Positions 8,583 through 9,729 of a stretch of 9,729 nucleotides of DNA are shown in pieces. The stretch spans positions 1-9,729 of the forward strand of contig CAMLFK010000191.1 of NCBI GenBank assembly GCA_946479255.1. The letters are read 5' to 3'. The DNA is from an uncultured Oxalobacteraceae bacterium. GTDB lineage: Bacteria > Pseudomonadota > Gammaproteobacteria > Burkholderiales > Burkholderiaceae. The translations under genes and the position numbers were made by a program. Each line of letters opens with the position of its first letter. Positions within the stretch are counted from its first letter, which is position 1. Under the pieces are notes generated by a model that was given only the letters and a program-made list of their open reading frames with translations, was not told the DNA's origin and made no database searches.

Positions 8583-9479
8583 ATGGACAACCGGCGAGCC
8601 GACAGCGTGACTACCTTCACCGACCTGACCTACACCAGCGCCGACGGCCTGGCGCTGTATGCCCGCGATTACCCATCGCAGGGCGGCCCGGCGCGCCTTC
8701 CCGTGATCTGCATCCATGGTCTGACCCGCAACTCGTCCGATTTCGAGGAACTGGCGCCCTGGATTGCGAGCCAGTCGCGCCGCGTGCTGGCGTTGGATGT
8801 GCGCGGACGCGGGCGCTCGGCGCGCGACCCGGACCCCAGCCACTACCACCCGATGGTGTACGCCGGGGACGTGGCCAAGCTGGCGCGCGACCTGGGCATC
8901 GCGCGCGCCGTATTCGTCGGCACCTCGATGGGCGGCATCATCACCATGACCCTGGCCATGCGGCGCCTGAAACTGATCGCCGCGGCGATTTTGAACGATG
9001 TCGGCCCGGTGCTGTCGCAGCGCGGCCTGTCCAGGATCGCCTCCTACGCCGGCTGCGGCACCGCCATGAACTCGTGGGAGCAGGCCACCGATTACATCAT
9101 GAACATCAACCAGGGCGCCTTTCCCGCCAACGACATGGAAGAGTGGAGCAAGTGGGCGCACCGCGCGTTTATCGAGAACGAGCAGGGCCAGCTGGTCCTG
9201 AGGTACGATCCCAACATCGCCCGGCCGCTGAAGGAAGGCAAACTGAAAGCCGCATCGCTGATGTCGCGCCTGGCGTTCCGGCGCCTGGCACACCGCCGCC
9301 CCACCCTGCTGGTGCGCGGCGCGCTGTCGGACCTGGTCGAAGCCGAACAGGCCAGCTACATGCGGCGCGCGGCACCGGCGATGCAGTATGTTGAAGTACC
9401 AGGCGTCGGCCATGCACCGATGCTGACCGAACCGACCGCGCGCAGCGCCATCGCGCAGTTCCTCGAACAGGTCGACTAG
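8583..9479 (+). CDS. Alpha/beta hydrolase, probable esterase or enol-lactonase type
   Basis: A 298-residue cytosolic alpha/beta-hydrolase-fold enzyme without a signal peptide. The oxyanion-hole HG is at 45-46 (ICIHGLTRN), the nucleophile elbow GTSMGG has Ser115, the acid is probably Asp250 (GALSDLV) and the catalytic His is 277 (GVGHAPML), so the triad is complete. The layout LDVRGRGRSARDPDPSHYHP (71-90) is typical of the family that includes 3-oxoadipate enol-lactonases, haloalkane dehalogenases and meta-cleavage hydrolases. A serine nucleophile excludes a haloalkane dehalogenase, which uses aspartate. Substrate is unknown; the cap region (about 141-240) sets it. The start is the first ATG after the receptor stop, with no strong Shine-Dalgarno, suggesting translation coupled to the receptor. 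Lying between receptor and importer genes, it probably cleaves the imported compound. Confidence 0.88.
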   Translation: MDNRRADSVTTFTDLTYTSADGLALYARDYPSQGGPARLPVICIHGLTRNSSDFEELAPWIASQSRRVLALDVRGRGRSARDPDPSHYHPMVYAGDVAKLARDLGIARAVFVGTSMGGIITMTLAMRRLKLIAAAILNDVGPVLSQRGLSRIASYAGCGTAMNSWEQATDYIMNINQGAFPANDMEEWSKWAHRAFIENEQGQLVLRYDPNIARPLKEGKLKAASLMSRLAFRRLAHRRPTLLVRGALSDLVEAEQASYMRRAAPAMQYVEVPGVGHAPMLTEPTARSAIAQFLEQVD

Positions 9480-9512
9480 GCGAGCTGCAAAGTCCTACAA
9501 CAAGGAGACACA

Positions 9513-9729
9513 ATGAAGATCGTAAAAAACACCCTCGCCTTCGTGATCGCTGCCGCGTTTGCCAGCCCAGCCCTGGCGGCCGGCCCGGACCTCAAGGTCG
9601 CCCTCATCGCCGGCAAGACCGGCATGCTTGAACCCTACGCCAAGGAGACCGAGACCGGCTTCATGATGGGCCTGGAATACCTCACCGGCGGCAAGATGGA
9701 AATCAACGGCCGCAAGCTCAAGGTGATCG
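9513..9729 (+). CDS. Type-1 periplasmic binding protein of an ABC importer, 5' part
   Basis: Only the first 72 codons are inside the window. A strong ribosome site AAGGAGA (9502-9508) precedes the ATG. Residues 1-22 are a Sec signal peptide (MKIVKNTLAFVIAAAFASPALA) with no lipobox Cys, so the mature protein is periplasmic and soluble. The mature start LKVALIAGKTGMLEPYAKETETGFMMGLEY (27-56) is the first beta-alpha unit of the LivJ-like type-1 fold. It resembles, from memory, the group around Rhodopseudomonas palustris RPA0668, linked to benzoate derivatives, more than true branched-chain amino acid binders. It follows the hydrolase by 33 bases in the same direction and is expected to be followed by permease and ATPase genes. 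Family is confident; ligand is inference. Confidence 0.85.
   Translation, partial: MKIVKNTLAFVIAAAFASPALAAGPDLKVALIAGKTGMLEPYAKETETGFMMGLEYLTGGKMEINGRKLKVI

Noticed and set aside
6105..9413. 1102-codon minus-strand open frame
   Set aside because: Striking length, but it is antisense to the receptor and hydrolase genes and also crosses the control region. The translation is low-complexity Val/Gly/Ala/Arg with no recognisable domain, explained by GC-rich codon bias.

Overview
The window is GC-rich, tightly packed chromosomal DNA from a Gram-negative bacterium: it encodes an outer-membrane TonB-dependent receptor and Sec-exported periplasmic proteins. Base composition, gene style and a glutamine-dependent NadE beside a FemAB-like acetyltransferase fit a betaproteobacterium, perhaps an Oxalobacteraceae member such as Massilia or Duganella. 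That placement is an impression from protein style, not a measurement. No RNA genes, CRISPR arrays, insertion sequences or phage genes were seen.

Left part (1-3324): a 3'-truncated nadE, the last step of NAD+ synthesis, reads leftward from 1748. Diverging from it is a translationally coupled pair, a FemAB/GNAT-like protein (1802-2941) and a small VOC-fold protein (2938-3324). The pair looks like housekeeping or accessory metabolism of unknown substrate.

Middle (3325-5027): a gene with its own good sigma70-like promoter (3378-3406) encodes an exported protein. It has a nucleoside-hydrolase-like DUF1593/Sde182 domain and a C-terminal Ig-like domain. Its codon and base use look less GC-rich than the flanks, so it may have been acquired separately. 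It converges on the next gene across a 9-bp inverted repeat.

Right part (5028-9729, running off the end): a LysR-type regulator (minus strand) diverges from an apparent operon of TonB-dependent receptor, cytoplasmic alpha/beta hydrolase and a type-1 periplasmic binding protein of a branched-chain-amino-acid-like ABC importer (start only). The 279-bp divergent region carries two copies of the same perfect palindrome, TGTGCA-N4-TGCACA. One lies at the -35 position of the regulator and one lies about 100 bp upstream of the receptor gene. I read this as a regulated uptake-and-hydrolysis locus: receptor across the outer membrane, binding protein and ABC importer across the inner membrane, then hydrolase in the cytoplasm. 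The start of the binding protein resembles the benzoate-derivative group (RPA0668-like), so an aromatic or related organic acid/ester is the leading guess for substrate, unproven. This locus is the most interesting part of the window.
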